NCBI RefSeq assembly: GCF_014145395.1 | Contig: NZ_JACHTE010000002.1 | Span: 310,001 to 374,000, forward strand | DNA length: 64,000 nt | Source: Marilutibacter penaei | GTDB lineage: Bacteria; Pseudomonadota; Gammaproteobacteria; Xanthomonadales; Xanthomonadaceae | Direction: 5' to 3' | In this document: one piece after another, positions 35,283 to 43,179 of the stretch | How the letters are laid out: every line of letters begins with the position of its first letter | How positions within the stretch are numbered: position 1 is the stretch's first letter | Position numbers and translations under genes: made by a program | The notes under the pieces: model-generated | The model's database searches: none | The model's input: the letters and a program-made list of their open reading frames with translations, nothing else | Told to the model about the DNA's origin: nothing

Positions 35283-37130
35283 ATGTATTCGGCCGCTGAG
35301 CTCATCGAAGCGGTGCAGCGCAAGCTGCGCCTGGCCCAGCGTCGCTCGCACCCGCCAGGGGAATTCCCCGCCGGCTGGCGGCGCTGGCTGGACGAGATGG
35401 CCGCCCGGCCGGGCGACGTGCAGGGGGCCCCTGCACAGGCACTCGTCGACGAGTTGTTGTCCCGCCCCCCGCGACGGCCGCTGCCGGGGCGATCCACCGA
35501 CCTGACGCGATGGCAGGCCTTCACGGCGGTGTTGCGGCAGGAGTGGAGCGACGAACCGCGCGATGACCGTGGCCTGCGCGGGCTGGCGGCGGGCGGTTCG
35601 TTCCTGCTCAACCTGGTGTTCGCCCTCAGCCTGCTTTACCTGCTGTTCGCGCCGCCTCGCCTGCCACCGGCACGGGAGGGCGAGGAAAGCGTGGTCCAGG
35701 TCGAATTCATTGGCCGGGGGACGCCCTCGGAGCCGGGTGGAGGGCCGGATGCGCAACCACGGCCGGACGCCCAGCCGACCGTTCCCGATGCCGCCGCGCC
35801 GTCGCCGGTACCGGATGCCGCGATGCCTCCCGCGCCGGATTCGGCTACGGAAACGGCAACAGTGCCACCCCCCATGCCCGCGTTGCCCGAGGTGCCTGTT
35901 GCAACCGCGCAGCTACCGGCGTTGCCGCCGCCACCCCTGCAGGTGGATGAGCGTGACGTGCCGACGCCAGAACCGCCGCAGCCTGCGCCCACCCCGCAGC
36001 CGGTGACGGTGAGCGAGCCCGCGCCCGATACCGGCATGGTGTTCCTGCCGCCGCCCAATCCCGTCCTCGAAACAGCCACCGCGGCGCCGGAGCTGACGGC
36101 CGATGCGCCGGCCGTGCAGCGCCGCGATGTCCCGGTGGTCCCGGAGGCACCGCCGCAGCAGCGGTCCCTCGAGTTCACGCCGCGCGACTCCGCGAACGCA
36201 CCCGATCTTGCAGTGCGGCCATCCGAGGTCGAGAGGCGCGACGTCGCCGCTCCGGTTCGCAGGCCGTCGCTGGACATGCCGGTGCCGACACCGGCAGACG
36301 TCCCGCCGTTGGCGCCATCCACGGCAACGGTCCCGGAACGCAGTGTCCCGGTCCCCGTTTCACGCCCCTCGCTGCAGATGCGTGAAACCCCGAGCGCTGC
36401 CGCTCCGAGCCTCTCGGATCGCTCCGATACGACGTCGGTACGTGAGCGAGCCGTACCGACACCGTCCGCCTCGAACGCCGACCCCGCCACCCCTGCGACC
36501 GACACGCTCGCGGGACGCCAGGATCCGTCGGAGGGGCGCGCCGCCGCGTCCTCCGCCGACGGTGTGCCTTCCGCGCGTGCGACAACGGGCGGTCCCGCCG
36601 CCGCGCCGGCGGCCGGCGGCTGGCCGGATCCACGGCAGGCCGACGACTTCGGTGCGTCCGATCGCGAGGTGGAGGGCGGCCAGCGTGGGCGCACCGATGC
36701 CACTGGACTCTACAATCCCGACGGAAGCATCCGCTTGCCCGATGCCCCCGGCTCCGCCTCTCCGGGCCTGCCACCGGGGACATACACCGAGGAAATCGCG
36801 GATCTCGACCGCGCCGGGACCTGGCTCAAGCGGCCCCCGGTCGGCTACGAGCCCACGCTGTTCGATCGTTACTGGCGGCCCAACGAGACCCTGCTCCAGG
36901 AGTGGGTGCGGCGGGGCATCCAGGAGGTGTCGATTCCCATACCGGGGACCACCAAGTCGATCCGGTGCGCCGTGTCCCTGCTGGCGCTCGGTGGCGGGTG
37001 CGGGATCAGCGATCCCAACCTCAATGAACAGCCCGCCATCGCGCGACCGCCACCGGACATTCCGTTCAAGCCCGAGTTGCAGGACGACAATGGCAGCCTG
37101 CCGGAGCCCGTGGACGATACCTGGGACTGA
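35283..37130 (+). CDS. Large proline-rich single-pass membrane protein of unknown function
   Basis: The product is 615 residues. A cytoplasmic N-terminal part (about 1-100, Arg-rich, amphipathic) precedes one transmembrane helix (about 101-124, LAAGGSFLLNLVFALSLLYLLF). A long Pro/Ala/Thr/Val-rich segment (about 125-500) of presumed periplasmic location follows. A C-terminal domain of about 100 residues (DLDRAGTWLKRPPVGYEPTLFDRYWRPNETLLQEWVRRGIQEVSIPIPG, then GGGCGISDPNLNEQP) looks folded and contains two closely placed cysteines. The architecture recalls TonB or cell-envelope spanning proteins, but no known domain was recognised. It follows nfuA by 12 bp. Confidence 0.75.
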   Translation: MYSAAELIEAVQRKLRLAQRRSHPPGEFPAGWRRWLDEMAARPGDVQGAPAQALVDELLSRPPRRPLPGRSTDLTRWQAFTAVLRQEWSDEPRDDRGLRGLAAGGSFLLNLVFALSLLYLLFAPPRLPPAREGEESVVQVEFIGRGTPSEPGGGPDAQPRPDAQPTVPDAAAPSPVPDAAMPPAPDSATETATVPPPMPALPEVPVATAQLPALPPPPLQVDERDVPTPEPPQPAPTPQPVTVSEPAPDTGMVFLPPPNPVLETATAAPELTADAPAVQRRDVPVVPEAPPQQRSLEFTPRDSANAPDLAVRPSEVERRDVAAPVRRPSLDMPVPTPADVPPLAPSTATVPERSVPVPVSRPSLQMRETPSAAAPSLSDRSDTTSVRERAVPTPSASNADPATPATDTLAGRQDPSEGRAAASSADGVPSARATTGGPAAAPAAGGWPDPRQADDFGASDREVEGGQRGRTDATGLYNPDGSIRLPDAPGSASPGLPPGTYTEEIADLDRAGTWLKRPPVGYEPTLFDRYWRPNETLLQEWVRRGIQEVSIPIPGTTKSIRCAVSLLALGGGCGISDPNLNEQPAIARPPPDIPFKPELQDDNGSLPEPVDDTWD

Positions 37131-37164
37131 CGTCGGCCTTTTTGACGCGATCCGCGGCGCGCTG

Positions 37165-37193
37165 CAAACAAAAACCCGCGCAGGGCGCGGGTT
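37165..37193 (-). terminator. Strong rho-independent terminator of the cytochrome genes
   Basis: On the minus strand a 9-bp GC stem (37173-37181 with 37185-37193) is followed by a T-rich run (TTTTTGTTTG). It lies just past the stop of the distal cytochrome gene and is the clearest terminator in the window. Confidence 0.85.
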
Positions 37194-37224
37194 CCGGGTC
37201 AATCCTTGGCGATGCGTGGATGGA

Positions 37225-37674
37225 TCAATGCACGTTGTGCAGGTCCCGCAACTGGCTTTCGCGCGAGGCGAAGTAAGCGGCCAGGTCGGCAATCTGCTGG
37301 TCCGTCAGGCCCTTGGCCTGCGATGACATCAGTGCATGGTCGCGATCGCCGCTGCGGTAAGCCTGCAGGGCATGCCCGAGGTAGTCGGCGTACTGCCCGC
37401 CCAGCTTCGGGTAGGTGGCGTCGATCGGTGCATTGCCCTCCGAGCCGTGGCAGTCCACGCAGGACTGGCCGGTGGCCTCGCCCTTGGTGCTGGCGAGGGT
37501 TTCGCCTGCACCCACGTTGCCATTCGGCAGGCCGGCCGAAGAAGACGTATGGGCTGGAGCCTCGTGCCCGGCGTCCTCGCCGTGGCCTTCGCCGCCGCCC
37601 GAACAGGCGGCAAGCGCCAGGGCCGCCAGCAGGGCGATGAGTGCAGGGGCGATGGCGTGGTTCTTGATCGTCAT
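37225..37674 (-). CDS. Monohaem c-type cytochrome lipoprotein
   Basis: The 149-residue product starts with a lipoprotein signal (lipobox LAAC, Cys about 24), then a His/Gly/Glu linker. One haem site, CVDCH, lies in GQSCVDCHGSEGNAPIDATYPKLGGQYADYL, with a downstream Met in the ALMSSQAKGLTDQQIADLAAYFAS segment as probable sixth ligand. It resembles cytochrome c4/c5-type domains that carry electrons between periplasmic redox partners. It lies 14 bp downstream of the other cytochrome gene in one operon. Confidence 0.9.
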   Translation of the reverse strand: MTIKNHAIAPALIALLAALALAACSGGGEGHGEDAGHEAPAHTSSSAGLPNGNVGAGETLASTKGEATGQSCVDCHGSEGNAPIDATYPKLGGQYADYLGHALQAYRSGDRDHALMSSQAKGLTDQQIADLAAYFASRESQLRDLHNVH

Positions 37675-37688
37675 GGTCGTCTGCGTGC

Positions 37689-38102
37689 TCACTTGATGCT
37701 GGACAGGAAGGCCGCGATGTCGGCGATATCCTGGTCGGAGAAGCTCTCCGCCTGGGCCTGCATGGTCGGATGGTGGCGCGTGCCCTTCTGGTATTCGTGC
37801 AGCGCATTGGCCAGGTACTCGGCCGACTGGCCGCCGACCTTCGGCACCCGATAGCTCGGGTACGCATTCTTGTAGCCGGTGATGCCGTGGCATCCCTGGC
37901 AGGTGTAGGTAAGCATGCGGCCCTGCTCGGCATCGCCCTGCAAGGCGGCCGTGGGAGCGGTGGGGGCGGCGGCCGCGGGTGCTGCGGGCTCGGGCGCCGG
38001 GGCGGGCGTGGTGTCCGCGGCTTCGTCCTGGGCACGCGCTGCGCCCAGGGCCAGGGCAGTGGTAAGGGCAAGGCTGGCGGCGATCGTCAGCGGTCGCATC
38101 AT
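37689..38102 (-). CDS. Monohaem c-type cytochrome, soluble periplasmic
   Basis: The 137-residue precursor has a cleavable signal (MMRPLTIAASLALTTALALGAARA) and a Pro/Ala-rich linker of about 35 residues. One cytochrome domain contains the haem motif CQGCH in LTYTCQGCHGITGYKNAYPSYRVPKVGGQ. MQAQAESFSDQDIADIAAFLSS supplies the Met ligand region. The domain is of the same kind as that of its downstream neighbour, suggesting duplication. Two adjacent Met codons at 38102 and 38099 make the start ambiguous by one codon. Confidence 0.9.
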   Translation of the reverse strand: MMRPLTIAASLALTTALALGAARAQDEAADTTPAPAPEPAAPAAAAPTAPTAALQGDAEQGRMLTYTCQGCHGITGYKNAYPSYRVPKVGGQSAEYLANALHEYQKGTRHHPTMQAQAESFSDQDIADIAAFLSSIK

Positions 38103-38118
38103 GTCTATGTCCGCAATC

Positions 38119-38144
38119 TGGAATGGCTGGCTGGAATGGCTGGC
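38119..38144 (-). repeat. Tandem 13-bp duplication in the cytochrome leader
   Basis: TGGAATGGCTGGC occurs twice head to tail (38119-38131 and 38132-38144). It lies 17 bases before the cytochrome start codon, in the expected 5' untranslated region. Confidence 0.85.
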
Positions 38145-38206
38145 TGGCCGAGCCTGGGACCCTGTCGATGCCCCGACAGCGGCGCCCGGCCGCACGCAAT
38201 TCCGGA

Positions 38207-38236
38207 AGTATAGCCTGCGAAGCGCCCACCTGTTTA
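38207..38236 (-). promoter_or_regulatory. Promoter of the cytochrome operon
   Basis: On the minus strand TAAACA (38236-38231) and TATACT (38212-38207) are 18 bp apart, a fair sigma-70 match. The predicted leader is about 95 bases. Confidence 0.55.
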
Positions 38237-38526
38237 GCGCCCATCGGTCGAATGAACAGGCGGGCGGGTGGGGTCGGGTCCGCCACCCCCGTCTTCTGGC
38301 ACGCGACGCGGGCCGGGCCGGATGCAACGCTCCGCCGCGTCACTGCATCCGAATCGTGAGGGACGGGGCCCGCCCGCCCCGGGAGCGTGTCCGCGCTGCG
38401 CGTCGCCCCGGCGCCGGCCGGGGGACACCATGACCTTCGACCGATGTGATTTGCATGAATAGTGATATACCTATGTACAACACCGGCATGGTTGCCGGCC
38501 ATTCTCCCCATTTCAGGACGTCCCCC

Positions 38527-39672
38527 ATGCGCCACCGTGCCCCCGCCCCGGGTCTCGCCGCTCCCCATCGCCTCCGCGCGCTCGCCGTGCTCGGTGCTGC
38601 CTGTCTCGCCCTCGCGGCCTGCAAGGGCGGCAACGGCGAGGCGGCCGCCAAGGAGGGCCAGGACAAGGCCGCGGAGGCCGTTCCGGTCGAGGTCGCCGAG
38701 GCGACCCATCGACCCGTGGCCGCCAGCTATACCGGCACCGCGGCGCTGGAGGCCCTTGCCGAGTCGCAGGTCATCGCCAAGACATCGGGCGTGGCGCTCG
38801 ACGTGCTGGTCGAGGAGGGCGACGTGGTCCGCGCCGGCCAGCAGCTGGTCCGGCTGGACGCCGACCGTGCGCGCCTGCAGGCGGCGCAGACGGCCGCGCA
38901 GATGACCAAGCTGCAGAACAATTACGAGCGCGCGCGCCAGCTGTCCGCGCAGCAGCTGATCAGTGCCAACGAAACCGACCAGCTCAAGTACGACCTCGAG
39001 AATGCCCGCGCGGCCAACCGCCTCGCCAACCTGGAGCTGTCCTATACCAACGTGACCGCGCCGATCTCCGGCGTGGTGGCATCGCGTTCGATCAAGCCGG
39101 GCAACTTCGTGCAGATCAACACGCCGATCCTGCGCATCGTCGACATCTCCCGGCTCGAGGCCACCCTCAACGTGCCCGAACGCGAACTCGCCACCCTGAA
39201 GCCCGGCCTGCCGGTCCGGATGCACGTGGACGCGCTGCCGGGACGTGCCTTCGAGGGTACGGTCGATCGCGTCGCCCCGGTGGTGGACGCGGGCAGCGGC
39301 ACGTTCCGCGTGATCTGCGCGTTCGATGCGCAGGAGATCCTGCAGCCGGGCATGTTCGGGCGCATCAGCATCGATTACGACCAGCGTGCGGATGCCCTGG
39401 TCGTGCCGCGCGTGGCCCTGCTCGAAAGCGACAGCGAGCCCGCGCTGTTCGTCGTGCGCGAGGGCAAGGCGCATCGCGTGGCGGTCGAGCTGGGTTACAT
39501 CGACGGCGAGTGGGCGGAAGTGCGCGACGGCGTGGACGCGGGCGATGCGGTGGTGATCGCGGGCAAGGCCGCGCTGCGCGACGAGACCGCCGTGCAGGTG
39601 ATCGATCCCGATGCCCCGCCGACGACGGTGGCGAGCAGCGACGGGAACGACGACGCCCAGACCCAGCAGTAA
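38527..39672 (+). CDS. RND efflux periplasmic adaptor (membrane fusion) lipoprotein
   Basis: The product is 381 residues from the ATG at 38527. The lipobox LAAC is followed by a short Lys/Gly/Ala linker. The biotinyl-lipoyl halves are SQVIAKTSGVALDVLVEEGDVVRAGQQLVRLD and later YTNVTAPISGVVASRSIKPGNFV. The helical hairpin between them is short, then beta-barrel and C-terminal domains. It would join an inner-membrane RND pump to a TolC-type outer-membrane factor. It is first in an operon with two RND permeases and precedes a GTG-start permease by 15 bp. Confidence 0.93.
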   Translation: MRHRAPAPGLAAPHRLRALAVLGAACLALAACKGGNGEAAAKEGQDKAAEAVPVEVAEATHRPVAASYTGTAALEALAESQVIAKTSGVALDVLVEEGDVVRAGQQLVRLDADRARLQAAQTAAQMTKLQNNYERARQLSAQQLISANETDQLKYDLENARAANRLANLELSYTNVTAPISGVVASRSIKPGNFVQINTPILRIVDISRLEATLNVPERELATLKPGLPVRMHVDALPGRAFEGTVDRVAPVVDAGSGTFRVICAFDAQEILQPGMFGRISIDYDQRADALVVPRVALLESDSEPALFVVREGKAHRVAVELGYIDGEWAEVRDGVDAGDAVVIAGKAALRDETAVQVIDPDAPPTTVASSDGNDDAQTQQ

Positions 39673-39687
39673 GCGCCGGAGCCTCCC

Positions 39688-42600
39688 GTGAGCGAACCCC
39701 ACAAGAGCGACGCGCCCATGCATCGTGCCGACGAACCGCAGGGTTTCAACTTGGTCGAGTTCTCCACCCGTCGTCGCGTGACGGTCTGGATGTTCACGAT
39801 CAGCCTGCTGCTGTTCGGCCTGATCTCGCTGGGCAACCTGAAGGTCAACCTGCTGCCCGACCTCAGCTTTCCCACGCTGACGGTGCGCACCGAGTACACC
39901 GGCGCCGCGCCGGTCGAGATCGAAACGCTGATCACCGAGCCGGTCGAAGAGGCGGTGGGCGTGGTCAAGGGATTGCGGAAGCTCAAGTCGGTGTCGCGGA
40001 CCGGGCAGAGCGACGTGGTGCTCGAGTTCGCCTGGGGGACCGACATGGACCAGGCGATGCTGGACGTACGCGACAAGATCGACGTGCTCCAGTTGCCGCA
40101 GGAGGCCGAGCAGCCGGTACTGCTTCGCTTCAACCCGTCCACCGAGCCGGTCATGCGCCTCGCGCTGAGCGCGAAGTCGGAAGGCGATTCGGTCCGGCAG
40201 CTGACGGTGATGCGCCGTTTCGCCGACGAGGACCTGAAGAAGAAGCTTGAACCGGTCGGGGGCGTGGCGGCGGTCAAGGTCGGAGGCGGCCTGGAGGATG
40301 AGATCCAGGTCGACATCGACCAGCAGAAGCTCGCCCAGCTCAACATGCCGATCGACACGGTGATCAACCGCTTGCAGCAGGAGAACGTCAACGTCTCCGG
40401 CGGTCGGCTGGAGGAGGGTTCGCAGCGTTACCTCGTGCGCACGGTGAACCAGTTCGCCAGCGTCGACGAGATCCGCGAGATGCTCGTGACCACCCAGGCG
40501 GCCGGTGGCGGCGATGCGGCCAACGCGGCCGAGCAGATGGCCCGCGTGGCGGCCGCGACCGGCGATGCCAGTGCGATGGCGGCCGCGGCCTCGGTGCAGA
40601 GCGCGTCGTCGGGGAGCTCCAGCGCCGTGGCGGGTGGCATGCCGGTGCGCCTGCGTGACGTGGCGGAGGTCCGCCAGGGTTACAAGGAGCGCGAGGCCAT
40701 CATCCGGTTGGGCGGCAAGGAAGCCGTGGAACTGGCGATCTACAAGGAAGGCGACGCGAACACCGTGGCGACCGCCGACGCGGTGCAGGCACGCCTCCGC
40801 GAGATCCAGTCGTCGATGCCGCCCGAATTCGAACTGACGGTCATCGACGACCAGTCACAGTTCATCCGCAGCGCCATCTCGGACGTGAAGTTCGACGCAG
40901 TGGTGGGTGGCCTGCTGGCGGTGCTGGTGATCTTCCTGTTCCTGCGCGATGGCTGGAGCACCTTCGTGATCGCGCTGTCGCTGCCGGTCTCGATCATCAC
41001 CACGTTCTTCTTCATGGGCCAATTGGACCTGAGCCTCAACGTCATGTCGCTCGGCGGACTGGCGCTGGCCACGGGGCTGGTGGTGGACGACTCGATCGTG
41101 GTGTTGGAATCGATCGCCAAGGCGCGGGAGCGTGGGCTGGGGATCCTCGAGGCGGCGATCACCGGCACCCGCGAAGTGAGCATGGCCGTGGTGGCCTCCA
41201 CCCTCACCACGATCGCGGTGTTCCTGCCGCTGGTGTTCGTCGAAGGCATCGCCGGCCAGCTGTTCCGCGACCAGGCGCTGACCGTGTCGCTGGCGATCGG
41301 CATCTCGCTGGTCGTGTCGATGACCCTGATCCCGATGCTCAGCTCGCTGAAGGGCCGCGCGCCGATGGCATTCCCGGAAGAACCTGCGCATCCGCGCTGG
41401 ACGCCCGAGTCCCGCCTGCAGAAGCCGATCGCGGCGACCGGGCGCGGCATCGGCGCCTCGGTACGGGGCGTGCTGTTCGGGATGGCCTGGGCGTTCGTCC
41501 GCGCCTGGCGGCTGGTCGCCGCCGTGGTCGGCCCGGTGATGCGCAAGGCCAGCGACCTGGCCATGAAGCCGTACGCCTCGGCGGAGCGGGGTTACATGAA
41601 ATTGCTGCCGGGTGCGCTCGAGCGCCCGGGGCGGGTGTTGGCCGTGGCCGCGCTGGCCTTCCTCGGCACGCTGGCGCTGGTGCCGATGCTGGGCGCGGAC
41701 CTGATCCCGCAGCTGGCGCAGGACCGGTTCGAGATGACCGTCAAGCTGCCGCCCGGCACGCCCTTGCGCGATACCGACCGCATCGTGCAGGAGATCCAGC
41801 GCAAGCACGCCGCCGATCCCGGGATCCACGCGATCTTCGGCGTCAGCGGCAGCGGTACCCGGCTCGATGCCAGTCCGACCGAGAGTGGCGAGAACATCGG
41901 CAAGCTCAGCATCGTCATGACCGACGGCGGCAGCGAGCGGATCGAGGCCGAGGAGACCGAGCGCCTGCGCGAGACCATGACCGCCCATCCGGGTGCACAG
42001 GTCGACTTCAGCCGTCCCGAGCTCTTCAGCTTCTCGACCCCGCTGGAGATCGAGCTGCGTGGCGAAGACCTCGAGACCATCGAGCAGGCAGGCCGGCAGA
42101 TGGCCGACATGCTGCGCGGCAACCCGCACTACGCGGACGTCACCTCGACGGTGGAGCAGGGCTTTCCGGAGATCCAGATCCGCTTCGACCAGGAGCGCGC
42201 GGGTGCACTCGGCCTGACGACCCGGCAGATCGCCGACGTGGTGGTCCGCAAGGTGCGCGGCGAAGTGGCGACGCGCTACAGCTTCCGCGACCGGAAGATC
42301 GATGTCCTGGTGCGTGCGCAGGAGTCCGACCGGGCGTCCGTCGAGGACATCCGCCGGCTGATCGTCAACCCGGGCAGCAACCGGCCGGTGACGCTTGAGG
42401 CGGTGGCCGACGTGGTCTCGACGACCGGGCCGAGCGAGATCCACCGGGCCGACCAGGTACGCGTGGCGATCGTCGCGGCCAACCTGCGTGACATCGACCT
42501 CGCCGCCGCGGTCGAGGAAGTGCAGCAGATGGTCGACGCGCGGCCGCTGGCCGCGGGCATCCGCATGCATATCGGTGGACAGGGTGAGGAACTGGCCGAA

Positions 42601-43179
42601 TCGGTGGGTTCGCTGCTGTTCGCCTTCGGGTTGGCCATCTTCCTGGTCTATCTGGTGATGGCGTCCCAGTTCGAGTCGCTGCTGCATCCCTTCGTCATCC
42701 TGTTCACCATCCCGCTGGCGCTGGTTGGCGCGATCCTCGCGCTGCTGATCACGGGGAACTCGGTCTCGGTGGTGGTGTTCATCGGCCTGATCCTGCTGGT
42801 CGGCCTGGTCACCAAGAACGCGATCATCCTGATCGACAAGGTGAACCAGCTCCGCGAAGCCGGCGAGTCCAAGCGCGAGGCGCTGGTGGAAGGCGCGCGT
42901 TCGCGCCTGCGGCCGATCATCATGACCTCGTTGTGCACGCTGTTCGGCTTCCTGCCGCTGGCGCTGGCCTTCGGCGCGGGTGCCGAGGTGCGCTCGCCCA
43001 TGGCCATCACCGTCATCGGCGGCCTGCTGGTGTCGACCTTGCTGACCCTGGTGGTGATCCCGGTCGTCTATGACCGGCTCGACCGTCGCAGCGACGCCTG
43101 GTACCTGGAGCGTGGCCGGCGTGCCCGCCAGTCAAGGGGCGTGGTGGCGGCCGACGAAGGCGGGGAGCAGCCTGCATGA
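39688..43179 (+). CDS. RND efflux permease (HAE1-type), first of two
   Basis: The 1163-residue product is about 120 residues longer than usual. It starts with GTG (CGGAG upstream) and has an unusual N-terminal hydrophilic extension. Twelve transmembrane helices are predicted, with the proton-relay Asp in LATGLVVDDSIVVLESIAKARERG. Two insertions stand out: an Ala/Gly/Ser-rich one at about 270-317 in the first periplasmic loop, and a long one at about 555-640 around the central cytoplasmic/membrane region (ending ALERPGRVLAV). The substrate is unknown. The last four bases overlap the next gene (ATGA), so translation is coupled. Confidence 0.93.
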   Translation: MSEPHKSDAPMHRADEPQGFNLVEFSTRRRVTVWMFTISLLLFGLISLGNLKVNLLPDLSFPTLTVRTEYTGAAPVEIETLITEPVEEAVGVVKGLRKLKSVSRTGQSDVVLEFAWGTDMDQAMLDVRDKIDVLQLPQEAEQPVLLRFNPSTEPVMRLALSAKSEGDSVRQLTVMRRFADEDLKKKLEPVGGVAAVKVGGGLEDEIQVDIDQQKLAQLNMPIDTVINRLQQENVNVSGGRLEEGSQRYLVRTVNQFASVDEIREMLVTTQAAGGGDAANAAEQMARVAAATGDASAMAAAASVQSASSGSSSAVAGGMPVRLRDVAEVRQGYKEREAIIRLGGKEAVELAIYKEGDANTVATADAVQARLREIQSSMPPEFELTVIDDQSQFIRSAISDVKFDAVVGGLLAVLVIFLFLRDGWSTFVIALSLPVSIITTFFFMGQLDLSLNVMSLGGLALATGLVVDDSIVVLESIAKARERGLGILEAAITGTREVSMAVVASTLTTIAVFLPLVFVEGIAGQLFRDQALTVSLAIGISLVVSMTLIPMLSSLKGRAPMAFPEEPAHPRWTPESRLQKPIAATGRGIGASVRGVLFGMAWAFVRAWRLVAAVVGPVMRKASDLAMKPYASAERGYMKLLPGALERPGRVLAVAALAFLGTLALVPMLGADLIPQLAQDRFEMTVKLPPGTPLRDTDRIVQEIQRKHAADPGIHAIFGVSGSGTRLDASPTESGENIGKLSIVMTDGGSERIEAEETERLRETMTAHPGAQVDFSRPELFSFSTPLEIELRGEDLETIEQAGRQMADMLRGNPHYADVTSTVEQGFPEIQIRFDQERAGALGLTTRQIADVVVRKVRGEVATRYSFRDRKIDVLVRAQESDRASVEDIRRLIVNPGSNRPVTLEAVADVVSTTGPSEIHRADQVRVAIVAANLRDIDLAAAVEEVQQMVDARPLAAGIRMHIGGQGEELAESVGSLLFAFGLAIFLVYLVMASQFESLLHPFVILFTIPLALVGAILALLITGNSVSVVVFIGLILLVGLVTKNAIILIDKVNQLREAGESKREALVEGARSRLRPIIMTSLCTLFGFLPLALAFGAGAEVRSPMAITVIGGLLVSTLLTLVVIPVVYDRLDRRSDAWYLERGRRARQSRGVVAADEGGEQPA

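Larger units (their letters stand above)
38103..38526. other. 424-bp divergent intergenic region (cytochromes / RND efflux)
   Basis: On the cytochrome side there is a 13-bp tandem duplication (38119-38144) and a TAAACA-18-TATACT promoter. The GC-rich middle holds no supported gene. On the efflux side an AT-rich stretch (38445-38485, with TTGCAT and TATGTA 15 bp apart) may carry that operon's promoter, and AGGACG precedes the adaptor ATG. Confidence 0.5.

Noticed and set aside
37225-39723. Very long minus-strand open frame through the RND adaptor gene
   Set aside because: It merely extends the real cytochrome frame through the antisense of GC-rich coding sequence; only 37225-37674 has a signal peptide, haem motif and family similarity.
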